Notes under the pieces: model-generated
What the model was told of the DNA's origin: nothing
What the model saw: only the letters and a program-made list of their open reading frames with translations
The model's database searches: none
Program-made: the position numbers and the translations under genes
Part shown: piece by piece, positions 21,973 to 33,550 of the stretch
Position numbering within the stretch: the stretch's first letter is position 1
Layout of the letters: each line of letters starts with the position of its first letter
Origin: Basipetospora chlamydospora
Taxonomy: Eukaryota > Ascomycota > Sordariomycetes > Microascales
Reading direction: 5' to 3'
NCBI GenBank assembly: GCA_001599675.1
Contig: BCHP01000001.1
Span: 2,176,840 to 2,240,839 of the forward strand
Length of the DNA stretch: 64,000 nucleotides

Positions 21973-24109
21973 ATGTCGAGCTTCATGGCCAATCTACTGT
22001 CCGGCGGCGGGAAAACCGACAACAAGCTCACCACTGTCGACCTCAACCCTCGTCCCAAGACGCCTTCCAAGCATTCCCATCAGTCAGACTTTTTGGACCC
22101 GCCTTCCACCCCTCAGGGCAGTCCGAGCAAGAAGGTCAACGTTCCCGGCGCCTATGACCTTCCGGCCGCTTTCGACACCTCGCTGAAGCTCGGCGCGCCC
22201 ATCCTCGAGAGCCCCATCAGACTGACCCGGCCCCAGAGCTCCCACGCACCGCTCTCTCTGGGAAAGGGCAACGTCCAACCGCTAGATGAGTCCTACACCT
22301 CCATCGTTGACGACAGCGTCGTGCACAAGTCCGCAGGCGCATCTCCCAGCAGTCCTCGCAAAAAGCAGGGACAAGAGAACACCCCTCCGCCTTCACGGCT
22401 GGGCGCATTCGATTCTCCCCACAATCGCAATCTAGCGGCTATCTCAAGGCAAGAGCAGTACCAGTCCAGCAGACCCGCGACCCCCGTCAAGAAGTTCAAC
22501 ACATCGCGCGGCCTTACGGCAGAGGAACGTGAGATCCTTAAACAGCCCAAAGTCAAGCGTCTCGTCAATGTCACTCAGCTTTGTATGTACCGCACTCGTA
22601 ACTTCTTGCAGTCCCTTAGCGGGAAACCTACATCTACTAACGACCCGCTCTTAGACTTCCTTGATCACTACTTTGATCTCCTCACCTACGTCAGCTCCCG
22701 TCAGAACCGTCTCAATGCCTTCAAGGCCGAGTATCCCCCGCCTCCCGAGACCGACCAGGCGACATACGACCAGCTGTGGCACAAGTACAAAGGCAGGGAG
22801 CGTGCCAACCTTCGTAAGCGCCGCGTCCGTCTCCGACAGGGCGACTTCCAGATCCTCACGCAGGTGGGGCAAGGTGGCTACGGCCAGGTGTTCCTCGCGC
22901 AGAAGAAGGATACGCGCGAGGTCTGCGCCCTCAAGGTGATGAGCAAGAAGCTGCTCTTCAAGCTCGATGAGATCCGCCATGTGCTGACGGAACGGGACAT
23001 TTTGACCACTGCCAAGAGCGAGTGGCTCGTTCGCCTCCTGTATTCGTTCCAAGACGACAAGAATATCTATCTTGCCATGGAGTACGTGCCAGGAGGTGAC
23101 TTCCGCACCCTGCTGAACAACACGGGCGTCCTGGCCAATCGCCACGCGCGCTTCTACATTGCCGAGATGTTCTGCGCCGTTGACGCCCTGCACCAGCTGG
23201 GCTACATCCACCGCGACCTGAAGCCCGAGAATTTCCTCGTCGACAGCACGGGCCACGTGAAGCTGACGGACTTTGGCCTGGCCGCGGGTATGCTATCCCC
23301 AGCCAAGATTGAGTCGATGAGGGTTCGGCTCGAGAAGGCCTCGGAGACCACCGTGCCCTTTGGCAAGCCCATGGACCAGCGCACCGTGGCTGAGCGCCGC
23401 GAGGGCTACCGGTCGATGCGTGAGAAGGACCTCAACTACGCCAAGTCCATCGTCGGGTCGCCTGACTACATGGCGCCCGAGGTGCTGCGTGGCGAGGAGT
23501 ACGATTTCACGGTCGACTACTGGAGCCTGGGCTGCATGCTTTTCGAGGCGCTGACGGGGTTCCCGCCTTTTGCCGGAGCGACGCCGGAGGAGACGTGGCA
23601 GAACTTGAATAACTGGAGGGACGTCCTCCAGAAACCGGTGTGGGAAGACCCGCGGTACTTTATCAGCAGCAGGACATGGGACTTTATCACGACGTAAGTT
23701 CAGATTGGCAAAGCCATCCAAGACGACGGTTCACTGACCCAGCACTTACAGATGCATCCAATCCCGGACCTGGCGGTTCTCGAACATCAAGGATGTGTAC
23801 GGACACCACTACTTCGCCGAGGTGAACTGGGAGACGCTACGGTCGACCAAGGCGCCGTTCGTTCCCGAGCTTGACTCGGAGACGGACGCGGGATATTTTG
23901 ACGACTTTGGTAGCGAAGAGGACATGCGCAAGTACAAGGAGGTGCATGACAAGCAGATGGCGCTGGAGAGCATGGCGGAGCGCGACGAGGAGATGAGCAA
24001 GAGCCTGTTTGTGGGGTTCACGTTCCGGCACCGCAAGCCACAGGGGGAAGACGCAGCCAGTCCACGCAAGGCGATCCCTCTGGACGGCACCTTTGGGACG
24101 ATGCTCTAG
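21973..24109 (+). CDS. dbf-2: NDR/LATS-type Ser/Thr kinase, Dbf2/Sid2 group
   Basis: There are three exons: 21973-22582, 22655-23693 and 23752-24109, giving 668 residues. Intron 1 (72 nt, CTACTAAC branch) has no stop and is a multiple of three, so it reads through if missed. Removing it restores NVTQLYFLDHYFDLLTYV, the Mob-binding region. Kinase elements follow: GQGGYGQVF (about 275), CALKVMSKK, HRDLKPENFL (about 390), DFGLA (about 409), a roughly 60-residue insert before the activation loop, and SIVGSPDYMAPEVL (about 471). Late on is FVGFTFRHR (about 635), the C-terminal hydrophobic motif with its phosphorylatable Thr. These place it in the NDR family. The N-terminus and the FSNIKDVYGHHYF segment favour Dbf2/Sid2 over Cot-1. 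The expected role is in the septation/mitotic-exit pathway with Mob1. The N-terminal 200 residues are Ser/Pro-rich. Confidence 0.93.
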
Positions 24110-26782
24110 AGAGAGCCGTTGGGGTGCCAGCCGGGGCGGTCAGGTACGGGGGCGGAGGTGCGTGGCGTTACGGGTGCGGGTACAGGCACCAAAATGAGGC
24201 TCAGGTACGGGGCTGCGGGCCGGTGGGGATACTTCTGGAAGTAGACCGGCCTTATGCCATGATGTTTTGTCGTTGGCAGGCAGGACGAGCCATTGGTGTC
24301 TTGTCTTGTCTTTTTTTTTTTTTTTTTTTTNTTTTTTTTCCTTTTCGGACTGCGTTTCTTATGCTTTTCCCGGTTCTCCTTCCCTTTTCCCTTTATCTTT
24401 GTCTTGTTTAGTGTTCATGCTTTGACATGAAGGCGCGCTAGAGTGGGCAATGTGGTGTGCGCCGACTCACTCATCTACTCATGGGAGTACAGACCAAGGC
24501 CGATTGCTCCGAGAGGGTCTAGTGTTGGCGGTGGTGCTGAGCCGGTAGTCAGATCCCCCTGTCCGGCGCTCACTTGCTGTTTCTATTACGAGTAGCATTG
24601 ATAGTTACGCTATGATGATTAGCATACCTGTACTAGAAACCGGTAATAAACGCCGAATATCAGAGTACCGTTTTTAATAGTTATGGAAGGGGCTTGGGGT
24701 TTGAAACACAATAACCTCCCCCTCGGCCATAACCCTCGCTATACCTTTGGAAGATGGCGTCAACGCAGTGCCAACCGACTTCCTAAGCCACCCTATAAAT
24801 TCAACATCATCCCGTGCTGTCTGGTCGGAGTTGATTTAATATCCCAATATCTCGGCGCATACAGTGTTGCCATCCAAGTCGAAGTACCAGTACCATACCA
24901 TTTCATAAAATCATGTTTCGCTTTAAGCAAGAACGTCCCATGCATACTTTTCATGTGGTGTATGGCAGCGCGCCTGAACCTGGAGGGGAGGTTCGTGGAA
25001 TATGAGGGCCCGAATCTGATGTTACAGTACTCCGCACTCTACACAATGATGTTGACGAGAAGCAAGACCAGGCCGCGGGCTTGAGAAGCATCGGGACCCA
25101 GCAGCGGGGCAGGACTGGCCATTCTTCATGACGAGGGAAAGACATGCAGGTTCGAGATTTGATGATTACAGTATGTTTTCTGTGAAATTCTCTCCAGTCG
25201 AATATCAGCCGGGAATGGAGCACGGGCTCTACGGCGGCCGCGAAATTGCACCCCTCAACGGGCACGGAAATTTCCTTCCTCTGCATATTCTCGGATGCGA
25301 CGTGGACTCTAATACATAATAATACGGACTCGCCGACTTTAGCCAGGCTGACGCGAATGGGGGATAGCAGGTTGCAGTGGAACCGGAAACCAGCCCTGCT
25401 CTTCCGCCTTCCATCTCATCCCTCCGGCGAGCGCGCGACCAGTGCTGTCGGGGTATGGAAGCAGCCTAGCTTCAGACATACGAGTAGCATCGCTCCGCGT
25501 TATCATATTGCAAAGGGGTGGTCGAAAATCAAAGGAAGCATGGAGGTGCAGGCGGTCATTGGACGGCCCGGAACTTCGAGATGGGGCATTGCGTCAGACG
25601 GGTAGGGCAGGGAGGGGGGTCCCCGGGAACACCCCTGCTTGTTGCGGGCTTCTGGGGGCATATCCTCCGCTCCTCATCCATGTCTCTTGGACGGCTCTTC
25701 CGTCGATCCAAGATCCCTGCCCGATGGCTTCGAATGCGAAGGAACAACCATGAAGCGAGCCGGCCTTTGATGGACTGACGACCTTTCCACGTACGAGTAC
25801 AGTAGACCCGGACTTGCTGAGGAGTGCCCATGGCGAGCTTCAAGTTCTGTATTCGTTGCGACAAACGATAACAACACCTGTGACCGGAGATGAGTACTGA
25901 GAGTAGAATTTCGATTTTACTTCATGACGTTTTATCTTTACTACGGACACAACGTCCACTTTGGGGCCCCCTCCAACAAGCAAGCATCAATCTAATGTTC
26001 CGTTTCCTACTCTTCCCCGTGGCATGTTGATGTGTTTTGCATTCTTCGAGTTTCAGGACCACTTTTAATATCCCTGAATACCAGACTTTTAATCTTCTCT
26101 TCGTCCTCTCAGCGAACCTCCAAATTTAACCTTGGCGAGCCTACGAGTACGTCGGCACCTCAACCTCTGAGTCCCAGCCGAGTCCAGCCCAGTCCGCCCT
26201 TCACCCAATATCGCCTCTATCTTGCATCTCAGTCTTATTTTTCCTTTTTCCCAACATCTCGGTTGCCGATCGTCCAACTCCCGGCCTCGATCTTCACTTG
26301 ATGACATCAGACTAATAAGAAGAGGGTTCTAATAAACAAAAAGAAAGCCAGCCCACCAGGCACAAGTCCCGAATCTGCAAGCTGCCGATCTCCTCACCAA
26401 CAAGGCCGGGGTTCTACGGCAAAGCGCAGCGCACCACCACCGAATCTTCCTCTTCACTGAGCGTCGTCATCAGCCACCGGCGCATGTGGGCAAGTCAACA
26501 CAAGAGCGGCCTCCGGGGTTTCTTGTGTGTTCGCACCCGTCTTGCCTAGCGACTTAGAAGTCTGCTTCCCCTAGCCTCACTAGTCACCGTCATTGACTGC
26601 TTTGTTGGCTCGACGCCATTGGAAACGTCCTGCGGTGATGCATTCGCGAGGCGCACGGCACCAAACCGGAACATCAATCAAGCAACGGAATCGCACCGAC
26701 GAGTAATAGCGGCAGCATCAGCTACACAGCATAACTCGAGAGCAGCCACCAAACTGCCTGCTCTTCAGGGCTGCAGCCGCCA
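24110..26782. other. Gene-poor stretch, 2.7 kb
   Basis: I see no supported gene. It begins with the kinase 3' flank, including a long T-tract, and ends with the pyrimidine-rich leader of the large orphan gene (26030-26300). TACGAGTA words occur at 25479, 25791 and 26141. Several small frames on both strands look random. Confidence 0.45.
24311..24339. repeat. Poly-T tract with ambiguous base
   Basis: Twenty T, one N at 24331 and eight T follow the kinase stop by about 200 nt. The N marks uncertain homopolymer length in the assembly, not a biological feature. Confidence 0.95.
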
Positions 26783-29700
26783 ATGCCGTCCTTCCCCTTG
26801 TTGAAGAGGGCGCCATTTGGCCGCCAGACGAACTCATCCCGGGATGGGGTTGAGGATGATGTCAAGGAAGGCGGCGAGGTTTCGCCGGGCGAAAAGCCAC
26901 CTTCACCTACACCTGCACGTGCGCCTGAGAACCTGCCACCAGAAGTAGCACCCGCCGATCAGGGTCGTCGAACGTCAAAGCGAGAACTCATCCAAAACTT
27001 CTTGAGCCGGACACAAACGCAGCTGAAGCCGAGAGCTCCCGAACACCTCAGAGAGAGGGCCAGGGCCCAGGCCAGGGCGGTGTCAGCGCCGACGGCGCCG
27101 ACGAACCCCACCAACAACTCGAATCTCGATTCCGACAGCGGCGATAAGAATAAGAGCAATAGCACTCGTATTTCTACGACGAAGCTCTCCAAGACGAAGT
27201 TGAAGCCGGCAACATCCGCTGGGCGGTCGTCCCCGTCCCCGTCACCGCCACTCACCACTAAACCCCGAGCTTCGGGTGCTGTAAGTCTCCATGTTCCGAT
27301 TTCTCGATCCGCCATCAGCCCATTGTATCACCCCCATCTCCATCTCCGGTTTGACTTCGCCGGGTCTCGCCGCCACCTCGCGTGAGAGTGCAAAGAAAAA
27401 GCGGTTGCAGTTCGATCCCCTTCCATCAATCCTTTCGGTCCCTTTCAGTATGCGCCAATTGATTCCCGTCTTGGTCTTCATTACCTTGCACCTGCATATA
27501 GCGGCTCGCCATCATCGCATCACCGCCCATCGATGTTTCCCCCCCCCCCCCCCCCCCCNNNNNNNNNNNNNNNNNNNNNNNNNNNNNNNNNNNNNNNNNN
27601 NNNNNNNNNNNNNNNNNNNNNNNNNNNNNNNNNNNNNNNNNNNNNNNNNNNNNNNNNNCCCCCCCCCCCCCCAGCGTCAGAGTACGTCCGGCCCTCGAGC
27701 CCGCCAATACCTCCGTTTCCAATTTCCAATTCACACTGGCTGATCCCCTCCCTTGTCTTGTTCATGGGACCCTTTTCCCTTCTTGGCAGAGACGACTGTT
27801 TCGTTTCCCCTTTCCTTTCTCTCCATGACACCCCAGACCGCCCATGTGAGCTAGCACATATATAGGCTGTGATGCATTCCCCAGCTCCCTGCAGCTTCGA
27901 GGTGTCACAGCCGCAATATGACCAAGCATACCCAATTCCCCCCCCCTCCCCAGTCGTCCTCGTCTTCATCGAGACTCTTGCATTCGATGTAATCCCATCT
28001 TCTTCCCACCCACTGCGCCGTCCCCGCCTGTCCACCCCGCACTCCCTCGGTCTGCATCCGACATGCGAGATATCACACTGTAACTATGATGCCTTTTATA
28101 CGACACCGCCAGTCCTGACTGCTTGACCTTAATGCCACATCACACACTATATCTGCTGCAGACATTCCAGCGCACAGCAACCTGCTAACATACTCCTTTT
28201 TTCCCTCTTGCCCTAATCTGCAGGGCTCGCCTGACAGTTCGAGTCCTCTCTCCCCGCGGTCACCAGTAAACGCCAACAAGCCTCTCCCTTCACCCCCTCC
28301 TCCCGGCAGCGAGCAGGCGAATGGCCCTCCCCCGAAACCGGTGCTGAAATTAGACCGCATCATGACGACACTAAGCGAATCCGACATCGAGAAGCTTTTC
28401 TCAGGGGCGCCGCAATACTTCGCCCGCTCCGAGGGCCACAACACCGGCGCCCCGCACCCCTCCGTCGCCTTTCCCTGGGACGAGGAGGTTGAGATCCGCG
28501 ACCTCACAGACCACATCCAGGTCGAGGACAAGGCCTGGCGGTGTATGACAGCCTGGCCGCATATTACGCGAGGCGTCCGCCGCGATTCCAATGTCACCAA
28601 GGGAGCCGCCGAGCGGGCTCGAGCGCACTTCTACCCCCGATGCAGAGAGCGGCCCAACATGCTGAGCATGTTGGGGCTGGAAAAGGGCACCGTTGGCTAC
28701 CAGGCCGCCCTCGAAATGTCGGTTTCCGACTCGCTGCAGGAGGAGCAGTATGGGTTCGGAAGCCTGGGCCTAAAATCACACTCCGTCCTGGACCAGCGCC
28801 AGAGACTCGTCTCGTCCAAGGACGGTCTGCGAATGCTGCGAGAGGATTTCGTCCTGGACCAGCTGATGAAGAATGGCAGGCGGTACAACGCCGGGCTGCT
28901 CTGCAAGGACATGTCGGCCGCCCTCTACAATGACCTATTCCTGCACATCCTACACCCTCCGAACCGCATCATCGACCACGGTGACCCGTACAGTCTTGCC
29001 GTGCAGATACAGGCCCTGCTTAAGGTTATGGCGACTCCGAACGTGTGGTTCGACTTCTCGCGCGTGGAGTGGCGCCTGCGTCTCGGCCAGGTGCTGTGGG
29101 GCACGCAGAAGAGCGACGAGATCGTGGACGGCGCCTCCATCACGGACGCCGACAGCGTAAGCGAGTGCATCCAGGAGAGGTTCTGGCTGCTCCTCCAGAT
29201 CCTCCTCGCTTGCGAACTTCTGATTAGGTTGGACGCCATCACCGCTGGAGAGGAGCTGGGGGTGGAGAGCATCCACCCGGATGACGTGAGGCGCTTCGAG
29301 AGGGACGCAAACTTGACGGTGAAGTGGTCGCTTATACTAGCACGCGTATGGTTGGACAACATGGAGGTTTTAAGAGTTGAATCGGACTCGCCGCCAAAGG
29401 ACCCCGCACCCACCGGCTGGCTGGCGATCCTGAGCGAGAAGATGGCACTCCGAAGCCACCGGCGCACCAGGAGCCGCGAGGAGGAGAAGCCGGCGACGTA
29501 CATCGTCAAGGGGATGCACGGTGAGAGGCAAATCGACGGCCTCACGCACTTCGCGAGGAAGCTGCGCTGGCCAAACATCGACAACTACGAAGATAGAATC
29601 ATGGAGAACGCCCGCACGGCGAACGATACTACGCCCGTGGCTGCGTCTCCTAGGGCCTCTCTGAGCGACACGCCCCGCAGCCCCCTTTCTCCTGTGCCAA

Positions 29701-31162
29701 AGGCCCTGCCGAAGCGTCCGCGGGCGCGTCGTCGTCGGATCAAGGCGACGCTGAACCCCCATGGGTGGATCTCCAAGTCTTACATCTCGGGCTTAGTGTT
29801 CCCCGGGGAGTCCCTCAGCCACTTCCTGATGGCCACACTGCTCGAGAACGACAAGGAGGCGATGGTCACACTAGGTCCGCGGGCGAACCTAGCCGGTGGG
29901 TTCGTGTACCGTGGAAAGAGCTTCTGGAGCACGTCTTGCATCGTGGGGAAAGTCCTAGCGGCTGGGAACGGGTCTGCTGAGTGTATGGGTTGGATCTCTA
30001 GCGACATCATCCCCGAGGGCTTCTCGGACGGATGGGTAAACGTCGCTGCAGAAGAAGTTCCAGGTCAGTTCTTCATCACTTATACCCATTCGCCGCTGAA
30101 ACGTCGCTAACGAACACGTACAACAGAAGAGACAAAGAAGACGGGCAAGAAGGCGAGACTATGGGAGAAGTCCCTCGTGGAGAAGGACTCGGATGTCCTA
30201 GGCAACGCAGACCCGGCCTTCGTCTTCCCGGCGGACTTCATCATCCCCACCGAGAACAACTACATCGAGCCCCCGCCGCGGACCAACATTACGCTCCGGT
30301 CCCTGGACCTCTTCTCGCCCATCGACTCCGCCTCTACGACTCCGTCTGAGGAGAGGGAGAACGGGTTCGCGTTTGTGGAGTCTCCTACTACCGAGGCCGG
30401 TGCGAGGCCCGTCGAGAAGATTCACACGTATCCCTCGTCGATTACGTTCTCGGCAGCGAGGGAGGGAGAGGAGGCCGAGTCGGAGTACACGTTTGCGCTG
30501 TCCAACGACGTACACTTTGTCACGGCACATCCATGTGCGCCGTCGCAGTACGTTAAGTATGTCAGGTCGCCCTCGAGCCCGACGATTCAGCAAATCGATG
30601 TCTCGGGGGCTGGCATCGCCGGCAAGATCTCGAGCGTCGCTAGCGTCACAGGTATGTTCTTTTGCAGCACCGCCTGTCGTTGTGATCCCCTGGACTAACT
30701 GTGGCCAAACTGTTAGGACACCCGCTGCACAAGTACTTCACCCACACAGTCATCCACCTCTCCGACCTCCTCAAGCGCAGGGACGAGCCCCTCCACGACC
30801 TCCTCGTCAACACGCGCGCCGCTCGCCGGCCGAGCCTCACCCCGGCGCAGAACACAACCCCCCGCGTCCTCGTAATCGACTGCATCACCAACTTCGACAA
30901 GATGGCCCCCACGTTCGAGACCCCCACTTCGCCAGGCGGTGATTCCCCTCCCCCCGGGCCCTTGACGAGTGCTGCGGCGGGGAAGATGCACATGGAGTCG
31001 AGAAGGCGGCGGTTTGGCTCGGACATGGAGATCCTCGCGAGGGCCGTGTGCGCAGAGAAAGGGTGGAGCGCGCTTGTGAGCAGGAGGAGGAGAGGCTGCC
31101 TGGCCTGCGCCATTAGGGAGGCCGGCGCGCTGGATTGGAAGGTTATCATCAGAGTTGATTGA
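26783..31162 (+). CDS. Large fungal protein of unknown function
   Basis: Four exons are inferred: 26783-27280, 28224-30063, 30127-30651 and 30717-31162, giving 1102 residues. The last two introns (63 and 65 nt) are secure in phase. The first is 943 nt, unusually long, and contains a 100-N gap, so an exon could be hidden. Both its ends are phase 0. Exon 1 is basic and Ser/Pro/Thr-rich. The main exon is a globular helical domain (residues about 190-560) with FPWDEEVEIRDLTDHIQVEDKAWRCM, LEMSVSDSLQEEQYGFGSLGL and NAGLLCKDMSAALYNDLFLHIL. A basic linker (KRPRARRRRIKATL, about 660) leads to FPGESLSHFLMATLLEND and FVYRGKSFWSTSCIVGKVLAA. A third part has TYPSSITFSAARE and FALSNDVHFVTAHPC. The tail has PLHKYFTHTVIHLSDLL and RRRRGCLACAIREAGALDWKVIIRV. 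No signal peptide or membrane helix is evident. I do not recognise a named domain. Confidence 0.75.
27539..27672. other. Assembly gap bounded by poly-C
   Basis: A run of 20 C is followed by exactly 100 N (27559-27658) and then 14 C. One hundred N is the conventional placeholder for a gap of unknown size. It lies inside the first intron of the large orphan gene. The poly-C/poly-G edge is the likely reason the read path broke. Confidence 0.95.
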
Positions 31163-31614
31163 GAGTGCACGGGAGTGTGCATGTAGGCGCAGCGGGCTTC
31201 CGCGTCTCGGTGACGGGGGCGTTTCTATCCCCTTCTTTATTTCTACATCCCGTCTCCTACCCCCTTTTTCCTGATTTAAAATGACGACGAGTTCTTCGCG
31301 TTTTGGAGATGCTTTATGGCTTAGTTTTTGGTTTAATACTACTTTATGATACCCTTGACCTCTTCGGCCGATGGGAGTGTGCGAGTATAAGCGAGCGTTA
31401 AATGAAAGGTGCAAACTAAGGACCAAAATTACGTTCCCGCCCAGCCTGGCCCAAATGCCTCTCGAAGTCTTACCCTGGTGTCTCGGCGTATGACCTCAGT
31501 GAGTGGTATGGTCATATCGAGGAGCAAGGCTAAGGAAGCCCGTACATACCCCCGACTTATCGATTCATTCCTTTCTCCTAGGCTCCCCCGAAGTCGTTCC
31601 CCCAAGTCTTCCTC
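31163..31614. other. Convergent intergenic region
   Basis: These are the 3' flanks of the large orphan gene and the CREG-like gene. No other feature is seen. Confidence 0.6.
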
Positions 31615-32535
31615 CTAGAGATCGCCCGCCCACTCCTCATCGACAGCCCACTCCCTCCAGCCCTTCTTCTCGCCGGGGAGCCTGATGTCCTCCCACTCCT
31701 CCCTCGTAACCTTGCTCCACTCGTCGACGGGGATCCAGCCGATGTAGGCCCTGTCGCCGAAGCCGCCCACGAAGAACACCTGCGTGACGACGAGGCGGGC
31801 CCAGTAGGACGTGTGGATGGGGTTCCCCGGCAGCCAGTACTTTGCGTCGCCGTGGGTGCGGACGAAGCAGGCCGCCAGCTCGGAGTGCGGGGTCTCCTCG
31901 GCCTTGATGGGCTCGAGGTAGCCAATCAGGCTCACGCGGGGGAGGTTCGCGGCGCTGTAGGGCACCGTGTCCGGGGCCGCCGAGTAGATATCCGCATGCT
32001 CCTCCTCGTCGCCGCCCAGGTGTGCCCCGCCGTTCACGTACTCGGGGTAGTCGTACCCGAAGAGCATGGCCGCGGCGCGGGACACCCGATCCCAGAGGGA
32101 CAGCGAGATGCGCTTCGCGGGCGGGTATGGAGGGGTCCACCTCAGCGAGAGCGAGACGTTGGAGCCGGCGGCGGCGTTCCGGAAGGTGGTGGCGATCTTG
32201 ACGGCCAGGAGGGTGGGGTTGCCCGTGGGCTCCTCGCACGAGGCGACGTAGTCCATCAGGTTGATCGGGAGGCCGTCCAGCCCCTGCGGGCGGCGGCCCC
32301 AGAGTGCCGCCCCAGCGCGGTCATCTTCTTCTTCGCTGTCGGACGCGGAGCTCGGTTTGTTGGGGAAGGTGGTGGAGATGTCGGCGAGCTTGGTGAGGGC
32401 GAGCATGCGGCGGCCCATGACGGCCGACTCGTAGGACGATGGGATGCGGTAGTCCTGCTCATAGGGAGAGGAGGACCCGGTTGGTGAGGCGAGGAGGAGG
32501 GGGAGGGTGAGGGCGAGGGTGAGGAGGGTCTTCAT
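31615..32535 (-). CDS. Secreted CREG-like FMN-binding split-barrel protein
   Basis: This is a single exon of 306 residues, starting at the ATG at 32535. The signal peptide is MKTLLTLALTLPLLLAS. The mature part begins with YRIPSSYESAVMGRRMLALTKLADISTTFP, the family's N-terminal strand region. It continues with GLPINLMDYVASCEEPTGNPTLLAVKIATTFRNA, then VSLSLRW and PRVSLIGYLEP. CFVRTHGDAKYWLPGNPIHTSYWARLVVTQVFFVGGFGDRAYIGWIP is the diagnostic CREG/pyridoxamine-oxidase-like segment. Animal CREG is a secreted lysosomal glycoprotein with a split-barrel fold that has lost oxidase activity. The fungal proteins have no settled function. There is one acidic Ser/Glu loop near residues 65-75. It is probably an ER/vacuolar or secreted protein. 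Confidence 0.82.
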   Translation of the reverse strand: MKTLLTLALTLPLLLASPTGSSSPYEQDYRIPSSYESAVMGRRMLALTKLADISTTFPNKPSSASDSEEEDDRAGAALWGRRPQGLDGLPINLMDYVASCEEPTGNPTLLAVKIATTFRNAAAGSNVSLSLRWTPPYPPAKRISLSLWDRVSRAAAMLFGYDYPEYVNGGAHLGGDEEEHADIYSAAPDTVPYSAANLPRVSLIGYLEPIKAEETPHSELAACFVRTHGDAKYWLPGNPIHTSYWARLVVTQVFFVGGFGDRAYIGWIPVDEWSKVTREEWEDIRLPGEKKGWREWAVDEEWAGDL

Positions 32536-33550
32536 TGTGGGCAAACGGGGGCGGGCAGCCTTGACGATGTGAATTGGAGCTTGACCACTTGGTTGTTGGA
32601 GCTCTCTGAGCGAAAGGCGATGTTAGAAATGATGAAAGGAACCCCCAAAGTGAGTTGGCGGTGGCAGAGATACTATAAGGGAGGTGAAGTTTCGGAGGGA
32701 AGAAGGGAGAGAGGGGAGGAGATGCGGAGAAAAGAAGTCGATTGATGCACCCTCCACAGTGGAAGACCAGGACCAGGATCAGGACGACAAGTCGGTCATG
32801 GGATGGGACGATGTAGGCTTGGCCCAAGTCAGTGCAGTGTGCTTGCTTGACGCATGATGCTACATGTATTGACCCAATTCATCGAGCGGGGTTTGTATTC
32901 GGTACAGTACCATGGCGTCGGTGCACAATCCGGAGCACGTAACTAGGTGCTTCAAGTAATTTACTCCCGTAGGGGCTGTTTTGCGAACGAGAGTAGAGGC
33001 GAAGACTGCACAGACTGAACACTGTGGGCTGGGATTCATCAGTTCCCAAAGTGACAATTGATTTCTTCAGTGATACTCGACCACCGTGGAAGAAGAAAGA
33101 CAGGGGACGTAACGCGAGTCTGAGTCAAGGGAATTGCCAGTGCAGTGCTGCAGTGATGGGAAAGGGTACATGTATCCATCCATCAACTCAAAGTACCAGT
33201 ACGAGATTGGAACGAGCTGACAGGGATCACATCTGATTCTGAAGCAAGATTGATAAGATCAAAAGAGCACCGCACCAGACCACCAATCCGCCCCCATCCA
33301 CAACTCCGCCCAACACCGAGATGCCGAGACCAACCATTGAACTGGCACTTGCAAATCAATCTCCGAGATGGAGAAAATCTGGGGGCCGAGTTCGGATTGA
33401 TTCCGAGTCAATTCTCTCGCTCGTACCATCCGTCGTATGCTACCCTATGGGAATCCAGGATCAGGCCTAGACTCCTGCCCATTTCTACCTCTACCCTATC
33501 CGGGACCCTTGCTCCGACTGAACCCACGTCTCCCCCCCCTTCCCGCATCG
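32536..33550. other. Intergenic region, CREG-like / WSC-like
   Basis: Promoter side of the CREG-like gene and 3' flank of the WSC-like gene. No coding sequence is supported. Confidence 0.5.

Noticed and set aside
30713..31426. 237-codon minus-strand frame
   Set aside because: It is antisense to the last exon of the large orphan protein, with no recognisable domain.
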